From assembly GCF_050624435.1 (NCBI RefSeq), contig NC_134539.1, positions 119,085,525 through 119,149,524 of the forward strand: a stretch of DNA of 64,000 nucleotides, written 5' to 3'. Positions 9,640-20,662 of the stretch are shown here, piece by piece. Numbering within the stretch: the stretch's first letter is position 1; each line of letters begins with the position of its first letter. The stretch comes from Tenrec ecaudatus. Its lineage: Eukaryota; Chordata; Mammalia; Afrosoricida; Tenrecidae. The notes under the pieces are model-generated. The model did not search any database, was not told the origin of the DNA, and was given only the letters and a program-made list of their open reading frames with translations. Made by a program: the position numbers and the translations under genes.

Positions 9640-10390
9640 AAAACTGCCCAGGGGGTCTGTCATTTGAATCACTGTCCATGGACTCATCTGAACCAATGTG
9701 AACAGAGGTCTAAAAGGGGGGGGGAGAAAACAGGAACAGAAAATGGGTCTTTGTTTGTCTTCTCGTGATTTCCTAAGCCTGATGTTAAGGAGGCAAGACT
9801 GTCCTGCCTTGATGGCCGGATGCCCAGCTCTGGTGCAGGCTTATGATACACATTCAGAGGCCACGGAGCTCTCAGCGGGGTGACTTCCTCGGGGACCCTC
9901 CACTATCATTGGAGGACTGTAAATAAGTGGTTTTAAATCATGTGTCTTTGGGGAAAACTACTCTAAGTGTGGACTATTTATCGTTTCTCAGGGACCCTGG
10001 CAGAGAAGCTGTCAAATGTACTTGGCCGGCTCTCCGTGTCACGTCTTCTTAATTAACACACAGAGCCTTTTATGATGTGGGTGTCCTTATCACTTGATTT
10101 TACAGACGAGAAGCTCAAGAACAAAACAAACGGTTTTGTAGTCTTTTGACGAGTATGTTTTCCATTTGCTTATCTTCCCCTGGCTCCTTTTAATCTTCCT
10201 GGGTTCACTTGCATCATATTGCAAACGGAAGACCAGGAGAGGCATCCCTCAGCTTGCAGTAAAGTGTGGGTCTCCTCCTTCCTGGGGAAGCACAGACCAG
10301 ACCAAGGGCAAAGCTGGACGGATTTAGACCCTGTGGCGCCACCTACTGGCCATCACTGTCCCGATCCTGGCAGCCCTGCTTGGGGAACCC
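9640..10390. other. Intergenic, no gene recognised
   Basis: No exon or named repeat is seen. The stretch holds the unmodified ancestral version (10048-10084) of the copy B palindrome and the empty site (about 10118-10133) of the copy B L1 insertion. Confidence 0.5.
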
Positions 10391-10575
10391 CCAAAACCCA
10401 ACTCGCTGCCATCCAGTCAGTGCTGACCCATAGTGACCCCTGTGGGTTTGCGAGACTGTACCTGTTGACAGGAGTAGAAAGCCCAGCCTTTCTCCCACGG
10501 CACTGCTGGTGGTTCTGAACTGCCAGCCATGTGGATTGCAGCCCAACCTCAAACCCCTACACCACCAGGGCTACT
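10390..10575 (-). repeat. AfroSINE, minus strand
   Basis: The plus strand reads the reverse complement: 'gctgccatccagtcagtgct', 'cccatagtgacccctgtggg', 'ctacaccaccagggctac'. The element is near full length. Confidence 0.85.
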
Positions 10576-10659
10576 GCTGGGAGCAGGCTAAGGACTTAAG
10601 CAATCAAGCCCAATAACATCACCCTCATATTATCATAATATTAATGTCTAATATTCATG

Positions 10660-10760
10660 TTTCAGATCCCTTGACACTGGGTCTCAGGGAAGTGATGCAC
10701 TTGTCCCAGATCAAGCAGCTAATAAACGACAAGGCTGGTCTCACCCCCCAGAGCCATGTG
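10660..10760 (-). repeat. MIR element
   Basis: 'gaagtgatgcacttgtccc' followed by 'agcagctaataaacgac' matches the reversed MIR core (conserved 'tgacttgcccaaggtcacacagctagtaa' order) with typical old-repeat decay. Confidence 0.55.
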
Positions 10761-11380
10761 TCAGCCCAGCTCACTGCCTCCCGGGATGAAGTCACTGCGA
10801 GGGTGCACCAACTACATAGTTCCCAATGGTCCGCAGAACCACTCAAATGACGAGGAAAAACAAAACCAGCCAAACGCAGCATCTCTGCAGAGCGTGCTCA
10901 GAGTGTGTCTTGACGGGCAGCGGCTGACCCTGCGCCGATGCCCCGTCACCATCAAGCTCCCCACTTGGGACAGCCTCGTCCTGCTCAGACCCATCTCTTC
11001 CTTTTCTCCTCAAAGCTCCCAGTGGAGCAGGCAAGTTCTGTCCCAGTGGGTTTCCCCCTCCCCTGGCTGACTGGACTTCCTGGACAGCCCCAGCTGCATT
11101 TCCTTAAGGGGGACCCACGGAGCCCCATCCTGAGAGACCGACACGGGAACTTCTGCCATGTGGGCTCCTCCTGTGGCTGTTGGCAGTGCCCTGCTGCATG
11201 AAGAGACACGGCTGCTGGCTCCACCGAGACTCGGCAGCAACCTGCGGGGAAGTCTGCCGTCAGAGCCTATTCCCAGATGCCCCCCCCCCCCTTCCTACTT
11301 CTGTGACTTGGTGCAAGTTATACTTAAGTTGTTTGGTACACTAACTTCTATCTGAGAAGACTGTAAGGAGACTTTCATTT
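10760..11380. other. Intergenic, no gene recognised
   Basis: The stretch is GC-rich with several short overlapping frames. A cysteine-dense peptide can be read near 11150-11190, but its spacing is not that of a WAP domain and no splice sites frame it. Confidence 0.4.
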
Positions 11381-12000
11381 AATTTTATTTTTTCACTCTG
11401 AAGACAGTCTTTATTTACGCAAGACAGAAACTTCCTCTTTGACAACGACTACACATGCTCCGTTACCATAAGCTAAAAATACACATTTGCGCTGAAGAGC
11501 AACGACAGAAGATTGGGGAAAATATCATACATACCAGCAATAAGCACCAGGACAGAACGTCTCTTCTTTTTGTTTTTATGCTCTGAGGGGCTCATGGATT
11601 GTGCCTAAACATACCCTCTATCAACAGTCGGAACAAAGTATCTTCTTCTTTGGGGAGTGAGGGAAGGCTGAAAATACAGAGACTCAGAAACAGTGGCGCA
11701 CGCTCATGTTCAAGATAAAATAAAGCAATAAAAACATAGTAGTTTTTTTTAATGAAGGACCTTTGTCAAAGATATTCCTGTGCCTCTTCTTCTGCAGTTC
11801 ACGTTACACAATCAGCTGCGCCATTTCTGGTCATCTGTTTGCACACTAACATACATCATGACAAACATATTTTGCACATTATCCTGTGGGTTTGCTGAAA
11901 GGAATCCCAACCAATGGAGCAGCGTCGGTGGCTCACACAGCTCTACCTGACCTTGGTTCCCACAGATGGGACAGGTTCCTTGTCTTGGCCATGGTCTGAA
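11380..12000 (-). pseudogene. Retrocopy-like 3' transcript end of an unidentified gene
   Basis: On the minus strand an AATAAA signal (plus 11410-11415) is followed about 15 nt later by an A-rich stretch (plus 11380-11400 is T-rich). Upstream of it lie several hundred bases of AU-rich, 3'UTR-like sequence. Above that a short open segment ends in 'DDQKWRS' and a stop near 11812. The layout is that of a 5'-truncated processed pseudogene or a real 3' terminal exon. I do not recognise the source gene, and no intron or second exon is visible. Confidence 0.4.
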
Positions 12001-13110
12001 ACCTGAGCCAGGGGGGATAACCCTTTGTGTTGATGTGTGCTTAAGAGAGGGAGAGATGTCCAGAGAGAGGACTGACACACACAACAAGCTTACTCCATGG
12101 CCCAACTTCGAGGTGGACGGGTGGATGCTGAGTTACCCCCAAACAAACTTGAGGCTCTGCCCTGGGGCATCTGCTCCCAGCAGGAAGCATCAGGGACAGG
12201 TCTGACCAATGAAAGCGAAAGGACAGGCCCAGCATTCCTGCTGCCCCCTGGGAGACTTTCCTGAAGCTGCACCTTGCCCTGTGAGGATCAGGGAAGGTCT
12301 TGGGGGACACTTGGAGGGGTTCCCTGGGCCTGCAGCAGAGGCTCCTGGGAACTGCCTCACAGGGTGCTTGTAGCAGCCTCCGCTGGTAGCCCCCCAGCTC
12401 ACTTAGGCCTTCCAGGGGGTGAACCCAGGGTCCTTCACCACCACGCTTAGTGGTTCTTTCAACCCGGGCACTGTTTCTATGACATCACGACGTCATCTCC
12501 TGGAGGCTTGCACACGACAGAACCATCACTGCCTTATGGAACGGAGTCTCTCCTGTGCCAGTGTGGCCCCTGCCTTTGAGGGCACTCTGATCTAACTGTA
12601 TGTGGGACTGCTGTAGTCGTCAGGAGACTTTTCAAGGAAATGAAGTATGTCCTGTACTTGACATTGAACCCAGGCACAGCATAGTTTGAAAACGCCGATC
12701 CTAGGGGAGAGCACGGGGAAACAGAAAGCACTCTGCTCCGCAAGGTCACAGGCTGAGAGGAGGGGGCAACGTCCTAGGGGTAAGGCCTTTCTTTCAACTG
12801 TGCCTCTGACCCTTGGAAAGCCTCATTCTCTTGAAGCCTCAGTGTTCCTGCCAGAGAAATCCAGAAAAGGGGGTCACTGCTCCTGCTTGCAGTGAGGCTG
12901 TGATCTGCATTTGCTGTAAGATGTGAGTAAAGGTCTCATTAAGTGGATGTGTTCACATAACCAGTGGCTCTCATTACCTGGACTCCTTGATCACTGGACT
13001 CATGGAAGCCGGCTGCACAACAAAGATCAGAAGGTTCGCTCTCTCCCTCTCCTTTCTTGCCTCTAACCCCAAACAAACCCAAACAACAACAACAACAAGG
13101 CCCCTAAAGC
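12000..13110. other. Intergenic, nothing firm
   Basis: A stretch at 12450-12695 begins 'agtggttctttcaaccc' and ends 'catagtttgaaaacgccg'. This is faintly like the ends of a MER5-type hAT element, but too worn to call. No gene seen. Confidence 0.3.
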
Positions 13111-13275
13111 CAGCCTACTGCTGTCAGGTCCGTTGGACCCACCGTGGCCCTGCAGGACAGGGTAGGACAGCCACAGGCTTTCCAGAGCTGTCCTCGGCAC
13201 AGAAGCAGATGGCCACATCTTCCCCTTGGGGACAGTGGTGGGTCAAACTGCAAGTCTGTTCTCAGTCCGGCTCAC
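13110..13275 (-). repeat. AfroSINE, minus strand, degraded
   Basis: 'ggaccgtgg'-type and 'caggacagggtaggaca' landmarks, then 'ttggggacagtggtgggtc', fit the reverse complement of the AfroSINE body. Confidence 0.55.
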
Positions 13276-13349
13276 TTATGTAGGGCGCCTCTCTTGTCCC
13301 TACATCCAAACATACCTGCACACTCCCTGCCAGGGAGAACACGTTAACT

Positions 13350-13515
13350 CATAGCCCACCCCATGGAGCAGAGCGGACCTGCCCCAGTGGGTCACTGCAC
13401 CTTGACATCTCCCAGGGAACAGAAAGCCTCATCTGTCTCACTGGAAACAATGGAGAGATTCAAACTGCTGACCTCAAGATTCGCAGCCCAGGGCGTAACC
13501 AGTATGCAACCAGAT
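13350..13515 (-). repeat. AfroSINE, minus strand
   Basis: 'ggaacagaaagcctcatc', 'ttcaaactgctgacctca' and 'gcccagggcgtaaccag' read the reverse AfroSINE from body to tRNA-like head. Confidence 0.7.
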
Positions 13516-13659
13516 CTGCTTAGACCTAAGTAAGGCTCATGAAATTTGTGTCACTCCAGAATAAAATAAATCACACCCCAGAAAGGAGCAGGTAAGACTT
13601 CTCTGACACATTGTACGGTTTGCACGACTTGTCCTCGAATCCCTATTTCCTTTGCTAAT

Positions 13660-13777
13660 TACCGTATATACTTGTGTAGAAGCAGAATTATTCAGCACAT
13701 TTTTAATGCAGTTTTTGTGGTAACATTAGGTGCCTCGGCTGATATTTGGGTTGGATTATACTCAAGCATATATGGTA
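13660..13777. mobile_element. Small TIR element (MITE-like)
   Basis: The 118-bp stretch is bounded by imperfect 15-bp inverted ends: 'taccgtatatacttg' at 13660-13674 and 'caagcatatatggta' at 13763-13777 (12 of 15 pair). It contains 'aggtgcctcggctg' and 'tgtggtaacatt', which recall a short DNA-transposon family found in several vertebrates. I cannot name it with certainty. The target duplication may be TA. Confidence 0.5.
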
Positions 13778-14262
13778 ATATAAAGGAATTTCAAACTAAG
13801 AAACCACCTTGCCAAGGAAACTCATGCTCCAGGGCTGCCCGATGGGCACCCACTAGCAGAGAGAGTGGTTGTCTGCAGACAGAGATCGGTTCTCTCTTGA
13901 ATTCAATAGCCAGGCAGGCCCTTCAGTCCAGAGCCTAAGCAATAGCCGAGTTGTGGGGTCAATGAGCTGGGAGAGGGGATCCAGCGTCTCATTCCTCAGA
14001 CAAGAGCCTAACCTAGGTCAGACCCACTGAGGCGTGAGCTTGCCCAAGCCTCCCTTTGGACCCAGCTTCTCAAGCCTGTAAGTATGCCAGTCTCATGGCC
14101 AATCAACGAAATCAGGGCATTGGCTTTTCACTTCGCAGCCAGGCTTAGCACAGCTCCCTTCTCTCATCTTGTCCCAGTGGATTACTTGTCTTGGCATAGT
14201 GCATTACCAGATGATCAGCAGTTCAAACCTACCAGTTGGCTCCTGAGATGATGCTTCTAAGC

Positions 14263-15076
14263 CCTTTTGGCTCTTTGAACGGCGCCCTGGCAATCGGCAA
14301 GAACAAGTGCTTTACAAAAGGTGGCCAGAAAGGATCTAAGAGATGTGAAAACAAGAATAATTTACAATTTATTAAGGAGTCATGAGGATGGCAGGGAGGG
14401 GGGTAAAAAGGGGAGTTGATACCAAGGATTCAAAAAGAAAGTCAATGTTTAGAAAATGACAATGGAACATAGACACATATGCTTATACAATTGAGGTCTG
14501 GAATGTTATTAAGAGCTGTGAGAGCCTCAGTAAGATGATCAAAAAGAGCCAAGGAGGACGTGCTCACTCCATTTTCTAAGAAAGATCGGTGTGAGGAGAA
14601 GGCACCAGCTGTGTTCAATATAAGAAATACTGGGACAACACAAGTTGCCAGCGCTCAGGGAACTAGAATTGCATCTGATGGCCTCAAGGGTCATGAGGTG
14701 AGCCTGGCTGATCTGCAGCATGATGAAGTTGCATTTAGGAAATTCAAGCTAATGGCGGAGGTGTTCCGAGCCCAGCTTCCATGGGGTGGATCGTACGTGG
14801 GACACTGTGCGCTCCATGGTCGACAATGGCAGATGTGATAGAGCTCGCGTTGGTGGCAAGACCACCAGTGATGGTTTCTGCTCCATCTGCTCTGTGTTGG
14901 TATTACTAAAAACCACAACCTTCAGATTCGGAAGACCTCCCATGCTCAGCACCAACAGGTGGTCCAAATCTGGAAGAAAATGATGGGTATCCTGACCCCA
15001 GAGGTGCAGACAATGACTTGAATGAAGTGATCAATGCACTGACTCCAGACAGCACTGGGAAAGACAGAGAAAGGCT
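14263..15076 (+). pseudogene. RPS3AP: RPS3A processed pseudogene
   Basis: An intronless copy of the ribosomal protein S3A mRNA (40S subunit protein). It opens with the 5'UTR 'cccttttggctctttgaac'. The start ATG has become CTG at 14287, followed by codons for GKNK and KGG. After an inserted L1 tail (14350-14545) the frame gives [26 protein letters not shown] and [10 protein letters not shown]. Frame changes then follow, and QIRKT(S) and [12 protein letters not shown](I) can be read near 14930-14990. Residues matching 'DSTGKD' lie near 15040-15060. The last third of the mRNA is missing, cut off by an L1 3'UTR fragment at 15077. It has no introns, several frameshifts and no promoter context, so it is non-functional. 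Confidence 0.9.
14350..14545 (+). mobile_element. L1 terminal module inserted in the RPS3A pseudogene
   Basis: 'acaatttattaaggagtcat' through 'gagctgtgagagcctcagta' is a short plus-strand L1 tail. The pseudogene words 'ggatctaagagatgtg' before and 'gagccaaggaggacgtg' after look like a diverged target-site duplication. Confidence 0.75.
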
Positions 15077-15825
15077 GAGAAGCAACACAGCCCACATGGA
15101 AGAAGCACCCCAGCCTGTGTGATCACGAGGTGCCAATGGGATCAAGTATCAGGCATCAAAGAACAAAAAAGTCCTATCACTGTGAATGACGGGGAGTGTG
15201 GAGTGGGGACCCAAAGCCCATCTGTAGACCACTGAACATCCCCTTACAAAAGGGTCTCAGGGAGGAGACGAGCCAGCCAGGGTGCAATGTAGCAATGATG
15301 AAACATGCAGCTTTCCTCTAGTTCCTAAATGTTTCCTCCCCCCCCCACCACCACCACTATCATGATCTGAATTCTACCTTACAAATCCAGGTAGACTGGA
15401 GGATGTACACTGGTACAGATAGGAACTGCAAACATAGGGAATCCAGGAAAGATGGACCCCTCAGGACCAGTGGTGAGAGAGGCGATACCGGGAGGATGGA
15501 GTGAAAGTGTGGTAGGAAGTGGGAACTGATCACAAGGATCTACATATAACACCCTCCCTGGGGGAGGGACAACAGAAAAGTGGGTAAACGGAGACGATGC
15601 ACAGTGTAAGATATGATAAAATAATAATTCATAAATTATCAGGGGAGTGGGGAGTGGGGAGGGAGGGGGAAAATGAGGAGCTGATGCCAGGGGCTTACGT
15701 GGAGAGCAAATGTTTTGAGAATGATGAGGGTAATGAATGAACAAATATGCTTTATACAATTGATGTATGTATGGATTATGATAAGAGTTGTATGAGCCCC
15801 AAAATATGATTAAAAAAGAATTTTT
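15077..15825 (+). mobile_element. L1/half-L1 3'UTR fragment
   Basis: Starts 'gcaacacagcccacatgg' and passes 'agcctgtgtgatcacgag'. The middle carries a C-run and 'ctggtacagataggaact'. It ends 'gtatgagccccaaaatatg' and an A-rich tail. It directly truncates the RPS3A pseudogene. Confidence 0.85.
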
Positions 15826-16094
15826 CTATCACACTTAAATATATATTCTCTATCTTATCATCAAATCTAATTATTAATTTATAGGGAGTTTTTAAAAAAC
15901 ATAAAGGAAACGTTTTATATTATGAGGTAGGTTAAAAACGTATAGAGATCATGATCTCACATCCTAGAATTCATATCCATTCTGTTCAACTCATGCATTG
16001 GAACCCCTCAATGCACTACCACTTCCCTGTGCCACATCCTCCTGGTGCCACCTGTCCAATGCTTCCTTCTCTCCTAACCCTCTGAGCCTTGACC

Positions 16095-16305
16095 TTGGGT
16101 TAAAAACATACCTATCGCACTGCCATCAAGTCCATGTGAATTGCTAGCAACCCTCTGAGAGAGAGGGGAACTGCCCCTGTGGGTTCCGAGGCTGTCAGTC
16201 TTCACGGGAGCAGAACGCCTCGCCTCCTCCGGAAGCACAGCTGGCGGTGTCTCACTTCTGCCCTTGTGGTAACCAGGCCAGCGAGTGACCCGCTGGACAG
16301 CCAGG
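16095..16305 (-). repeat. AfroSINE, minus strand
   Basis: 'cgcactgccatcaagtcca', 'ctgcccctgtgggttccgag' and 'gggagcagaacgcctcgcc' are the reversed AfroSINE body. Confidence 0.75.
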
Positions 16306-16653
16306 ACTCCCTCTGTAAGAGACTCATATGAAGGTTGCTCAAAGTGCACCCTCCCTGGGCGGGTCCATCTCTCCATCTTACCTATATTTAGGGACGACTC
16401 AAAGTTTCTCTGGCTTATGAGTCTTATCTGCGGGTCAGAGGAGGGTGTTCCCTTGGGTGTTCCCACTGCTTAGGGAATTTGGGAAGAGACGGTTGTTGTT
16501 CGCCAGAAATTCAGGTTCTGGGCAGGATTTAGATTTCCCTAGTTCCATCCCTGCCTTGTATTGAGGCTCAGTGAGGGGGGCTGGGTGCAGAAGAGCATAC
16601 ATCACTCAGCTCTCAACCCTGCTGCATTCCCACCAAAGGCTTCCAAGAGCACG

Positions 16654-16750
16654 ATGGAGCTGGGAGGCATCCTCATCCTTACGGGTCTTCTCGCTCTCAG
16701 CCTCGGAGTGCAGGAACTTCAGGCTGGTGTGAACCGCTTCAATGTTCTAG
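16654..16750 (+). CDS. WFDC21: WFDC21-like exon 1 (secretory leader), no WAP exon found
   Basis: ATG at 16654 opens a 97-nt exon of 32 codons plus one base, ending at a good donor (ctag|gtgagt, GT at 16751). The peptide starts MELGGILILTGLLALSLGVQ: a short n-region, a leucine-rich hydrophobic core and then ELQAG, a clear signal peptide. The pattern and the phase-1 end fit exon 1 of WFDC21 (Wdnm1-like), a small secreted WAP protein in rodents. In humans the locus is a WAP pseudogene expressed as a non-coding RNA (WFDC21P, lnc-DC). Downstream to about 18.4 kb I find no exon with WAP cysteine spacing; 18.85-34.2 kb is almost entirely transposons. The gene may be decayed, or its second exon displaced outside the part I can recognise. 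No convincing TATA box is seen. Confidence 0.6.
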
Positions 16751-17398
16751 GTGAGTTCAGACACCAGGCAAGGGAGCTGGAAAGCAGACAACCAGGGACT
16801 AGTGTGGCCAGGAGAGGAGGGGAGAGAGGGAAAAAGACAAAAAGGCTCTTCAGGAGCCACTGCAGGACGACACCTGGCCTGCCACCATCAGCTCCCTAGC
16901 CCGGAATCTCTCTGTGTCTGCCCCCATTCTCGGTCCTTCCTTTCTCTGGGTCATTCCTCCACCAGGACTCTCTACCTCCGCCCGTCTACCAGCCCCTGCT
17001 CTACCAACCTTCCTCCACCTCCCCATTGTCTCCCTTTCCCCACAACCATCCTGACCTAGGGTTCTTCCCTGGGCTACACATCAGTTGGATCAGCTAGAGA
17101 GAACATTTCCTTAATCATGGGAAAATCATCTTCATGTGGTCTTTCCTTTTTCCTCATTTTATTTTCTAGGGAGTAATCTTTATTTTCTGCATCCGATTTC
17201 CCAAAGTTCATTCCTTAACCCCTTGGGGACGCTAGTCCCCATTCTGCCCCCATCATGCTCCTAAGGACCCTCCAGGTCCTGTTGACAAACCTCTTGCCTC
17301 TCCTCGGTCATCAAAGCCTTGGCAGCCTCTGCAGTGCCGATCACCCCCTCCGTGCTCAAGTTTGCTGCTCACCTGGATTCTCTCTCCCTGTATCTATC

Positions 17399-17447
17399 GC
17401 CTCTCCTCTCCTCTCCTCTCCTCTCCTCTCCTCTCCTCTCCTCTCCA
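17399..17447 (+). repeat. (CTCTC)n pentanucleotide microsatellite
   Basis: About ten 5-bp units run in an uninterrupted stretch. Confidence 0.95.
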
Positions 17448-17624
17448 CGCCACTGGACTCCACTCTCACTCCTCTCTCTTCTTGGCTCTTCTCTCCCTAC
17501 ATCAGACTCGTTGACAAATACAGCCCATCTCTGAAATGGTCTCTTGCATGTACTCCTTCCTTCCCGTGGCCCCTGCCACACAGTCTTTCCTGCCCTGCTT
17601 ACTCCATGCCTGAGCCAGCACAGG

Positions 17625-17735
17625 TTCCGGGGTGGTGCAAAGGTCATGCTTGACTGCTAACCCAGAGGTTGGCTGTTCAAACACCCCCTGTCATGTCACC
17701 TGAAGGAAGGCCTGTGAAGACGACAGCTAAGACAC
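17625..17735 (+). repeat. AfroSINE head fragment
   Basis: 'catgcttgactgctaaccca' and 'ggttggctgttcaaacacc' match the tRNA-like head; the body is lost. Confidence 0.6.
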
Positions 17736-18477
17736 CCTGAGGTGAGCTCTGGGACACACGGCTCACCCTAGGGCAGAGCAGGCTTCCCTTTGGGAACCAA
17801 CGCTGTAACTTCCCTTAACAGTCACCTTCCCAGGTGAGTGGTAATCACATTCGTCCCCGCTTGCCAGACCCGGTCCACTCTGCAGGCCCTCAAGGTCTGC
17901 CCTCTGCATCGGTGCCCCTTTGTTCCTGCTGCCCTTCCAACGCTTCTCTAACCCTTGTCCAGTTGTCCGCTAAAACGGAAAGCCCCCATCTGTCATTCCC
18001 TGTGAACGCTGTGTGCAGGGCCTGGACTCGGGGACCGGGGTGAGGCTGGGGAGGCACCCAGGGGGTCAGATCCACACATTCCTCCCCGTGTGATGCAAGC
18101 GCCTCCTTAAATTGTGCCCCCCCAGGCACCAACTCCACTTCATTCACCCCACACCCCATCCCCTCTGTGCATTTCCCCTCTCCCACTGTGGCTAGTAGTT
18201 CTTTTCTCCCAACACTGCATGGCTCCCCAGAACTCTGCCTTGAAGTTCCTGCATTTCAAACTCACCTGTTCTCATTGGAAGGCACATCTTCTTCCCTCCG
18301 AGTCCATTGACTCCTCTAGATCGGCCTTCCGGGGTCACTTACACGTACTGCTTTGGATTTCTGTACTTGGAACGGATGTTTTCTCTCTGATGTGAGATGT
18401 GAAACTACGTGAAGCTGAGCACCCTACCTTACGTCTTTGTAACTCCTCAACAATCTGTTTCCGTATTTTATACCTTG

Positions 18478-18665
18478 GAGCCCGGGTGCTGCAGTGCTTC
18501 AGTCCTTGCTCTAACCCAAAGGTAAGCTGTTTGAAGCTCTCATCGGCTACTCAGGGCAAAGATGTGGCAGTCGGCTTCTGGACACATGACAGCCTCAGAG
18601 GCCCAAAGCGCACTTCGACTCTCTCCTATAGGGTTGCAAGGAGTTTGTGGTTTATTTGGTTGGTT
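18478..18665 (+). repeat. AfroSINE, degraded
   Basis: 'ggagcccgggtgctgcagtg', 'ctctaacccaaaggtaagc' and the tail 'cttcgactctctcctatagg' show the AfroSINE order with heavy decay. Another worn head may lie at 18690-18800. Confidence 0.6.
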
Positions 18666-18854
18666 TATGCTTTATTCATGGAATCATTGAGTGGTGCAAA
18701 TAGTCACCTCACGTGGCTGCTCACTGAACGTCTGGAGGGCCGAGTCTGCGCACAGGCATTCTGGCTGCCAACTGCAAGGTCAGCAATTTTACCTCCACCA
18801 CATTTGTTTTGATTGAGAAAGACGAGGCTGACGGGTCCCTTGAATTTTACAGCT

Positions 18855-20662
18855 TTATGTCTGATCAGAGCACACAGAAGCAAACGAAGAGGGAAGGAGA
18901 GGGAGTGGAGCACATCCTGGCCCAGATTGTTCAGAGCAATCTTAGTGGGGCAGGCCCCCTATGAGACACAATTCCCTCACTGACCCATAGTGCATAGCAC
19001 TTCAAAGGACAACACTGGAGACATAGCACGGGAATTGTGCCTGATCTGACCCCAGCACACCTGGACAAAATGCTAAGGGTGTGCAACAGAGCAGCCAGGG
19101 GAGCAAACAAATGAAGCCTTCAGGGAATACCAATAATAGACTTTGGGGCCAGGGCATGGCACCCTTCAGAATTGACAGAAAAACACTCCTACAGGTCAAC
19201 AAACAGACCTGGAACTATTTACAGGCTTTTCTATTTTGTTGTTGATTTTGTTGTTGTTGTAGCTTTGTTTTACTCTCTCTTGTTTTTGTGTTTATTACTG
19301 TCTCTGCATGTCTATCTAGATAAGATAGGCAGGATAAACAATCCAGGGGAGAAAACAATTGAATCGACAGATGGTTGAGGGGGATGGGGTGGGGGACATG
19401 TGGGAGGTGGGAAGTAGGGGAAAGGAAAGGGGGTGTCAACCAACTCAAGGACAAGGGAACAAAAGTGATTTGAAATTGATGGCAAGAAGGGTATAGGATA
19501 CTTGGTGCAGCTTGATCAAGGACAATGTGGCCAAGAGGAGTTCCTGAAATCCAAATATGATAGTGAGACAGGAGGAAAGTGAAAGGAAATAGAGGAAAAA
19601 CCTAGGAGGCAAAGGTCATTTATAGAGGTCTAAATACAGGCATGTACATACGTAAATATATGGAGATATATATATATATATAGATAGATAGATAGATAGG
19701 GAGATAGATCCATGTACATATATTTATATGTTAAGTATTAAGGTAGCAGGTGAACATTGGACCTTTACACAATCAAGTACTTTCTCACCACAAGGACACT
19801 TCTTTTTTAAAGAACACTTTGTACTAAAAGTCTAGCATTACATGGTGCTCACCTGCCCAACATGATTGTTTAAGACAAATTCGGTGCATGAGCAAATGTG
19901 GTGGAGAAAGCTGATAGTGCCTGGCTATCAAAAGCTATAGCAACTGAGGTCTTAAAGGCTTGAAGATAAACAAGCGGCCATCTAGCTGAGGAGCAGCAAA
20001 GCCCACATGGAAAAAGCACACCAGCCTGTGTGATCACGAGGTGTGGATGGGGTCAGGTATCAGGCATCAAAGACCCAGAACCAAAAATCATATAAATCAT
20101 ATCTGTAGACTTTTGGACATCCCCTTACAGAAGGGTCACAAGGAAGAGATGAGTCAGTCAGGATGCAGTATAGCATCAATGAAATACACATCCTCTAGTT
20201 CTAGTTCTTTCATATAGTGCTTTCATGCTCCCCCCTTCCGTAGCCCCCCACTATGATGACCCCAATTCTACCTTACATATCCGGCTAGACCAGAGCATGT
20301 GCACTGGTACAGATAAGACTTGGAAGTACAGAGAATCCAGGACAAATAAACCCCACAGGACCAATAATAAGAGTAGCAGTACCAGGAGGGGTGAGGAGGG
20401 TGGGGGAGAAAAGGGGAACCGATCACAATGATCTACATATAATCCCCCCCCAGGTTGATGGACAATAGAAAAGTGAATGAAGGGAGACATTGGTCAGAGT
20501 AAGACATGAAAATATAATAATAGTTTAAAAATTATCAAGGGTTCATCAGGAAGGAAGTGTGGGGAATAGGGGTGGAGGAAAAATTGGAGAACTAATACCA
20601 AGGGCTCAAGTAGGAAGAAAATGCTCTGAAAATAATGATGGCAACATTTATACAAATGTGCT
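18855..20662 (+). mobile_element. L1/half-L1 3'UTR, left part, split by the ERV-L provirus
   Basis: The plus-strand 3'UTR starts near 'tctgatcagagcacacag' and passes 'ctcctacaggtcaacaaac', then 'ttctattttg'. It continues through 'tggctatcaaaagctatagc' to 'atacaaatgtgcttg'. The missing end resumes at 27272 beyond the provirus. It is 5'-truncated, with no ORF attached. Confidence 0.85.

Larger units (their letters stand above)
1..10283 (+). repeat. Segmental duplication, copy A
   Basis: The sequence matches 53183-64000 in the same order and orientation, with only scattered substitutions by eye over most of its length, so the repeat period is about 53.18 kb. The match begins at base 1, so the true left boundary lies outside the window. 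Shared old insertions (AfroSINEs, RTE, L1 tail, ERV-L solo LTR) show that both copies descend from one already repeat-rich ancestor. Private to this copy are the L1 3'UTR insertion at 6082-7324, about 250 bp near 7511-7768 that copy B lacks, and four 25-bp units at 8361-8460. No coding gene is recognised inside it. Confidence 0.93.
16751..18478. other. Region after the WFDC21-like exon, no second exon seen
   Basis: I searched all three frames by eye for the C-x5-C-x5-CC-x3-C-x3-C pattern of WAP exons and found none. The stretch holds the pentanucleotide repeat at 17399-17447, a partial AfroSINE near 17625-17735 and CT-rich unique sequence. Confidence 0.45.

Noticed and set aside
11140..11200. 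Cysteine-dense peptide (FCHVGSSCGCWQC) as the missing WAP exon
   Set aside because: Cysteine spacing is wrong, there are no splice sites, and it lies upstream of the WFDC21-like leader.
12440..12700. MER5-type hAT element
   Set aside because: Only the two ends are vaguely similar and the middle does not support it by eye.
16561..16899. 112-codon frame starting upstream of the WFDC21-like ATG
   Set aside because: It reads through the strong donor at 16751 into the intron. The in-frame ATG at 16654 with signal peptide is the sensible start.
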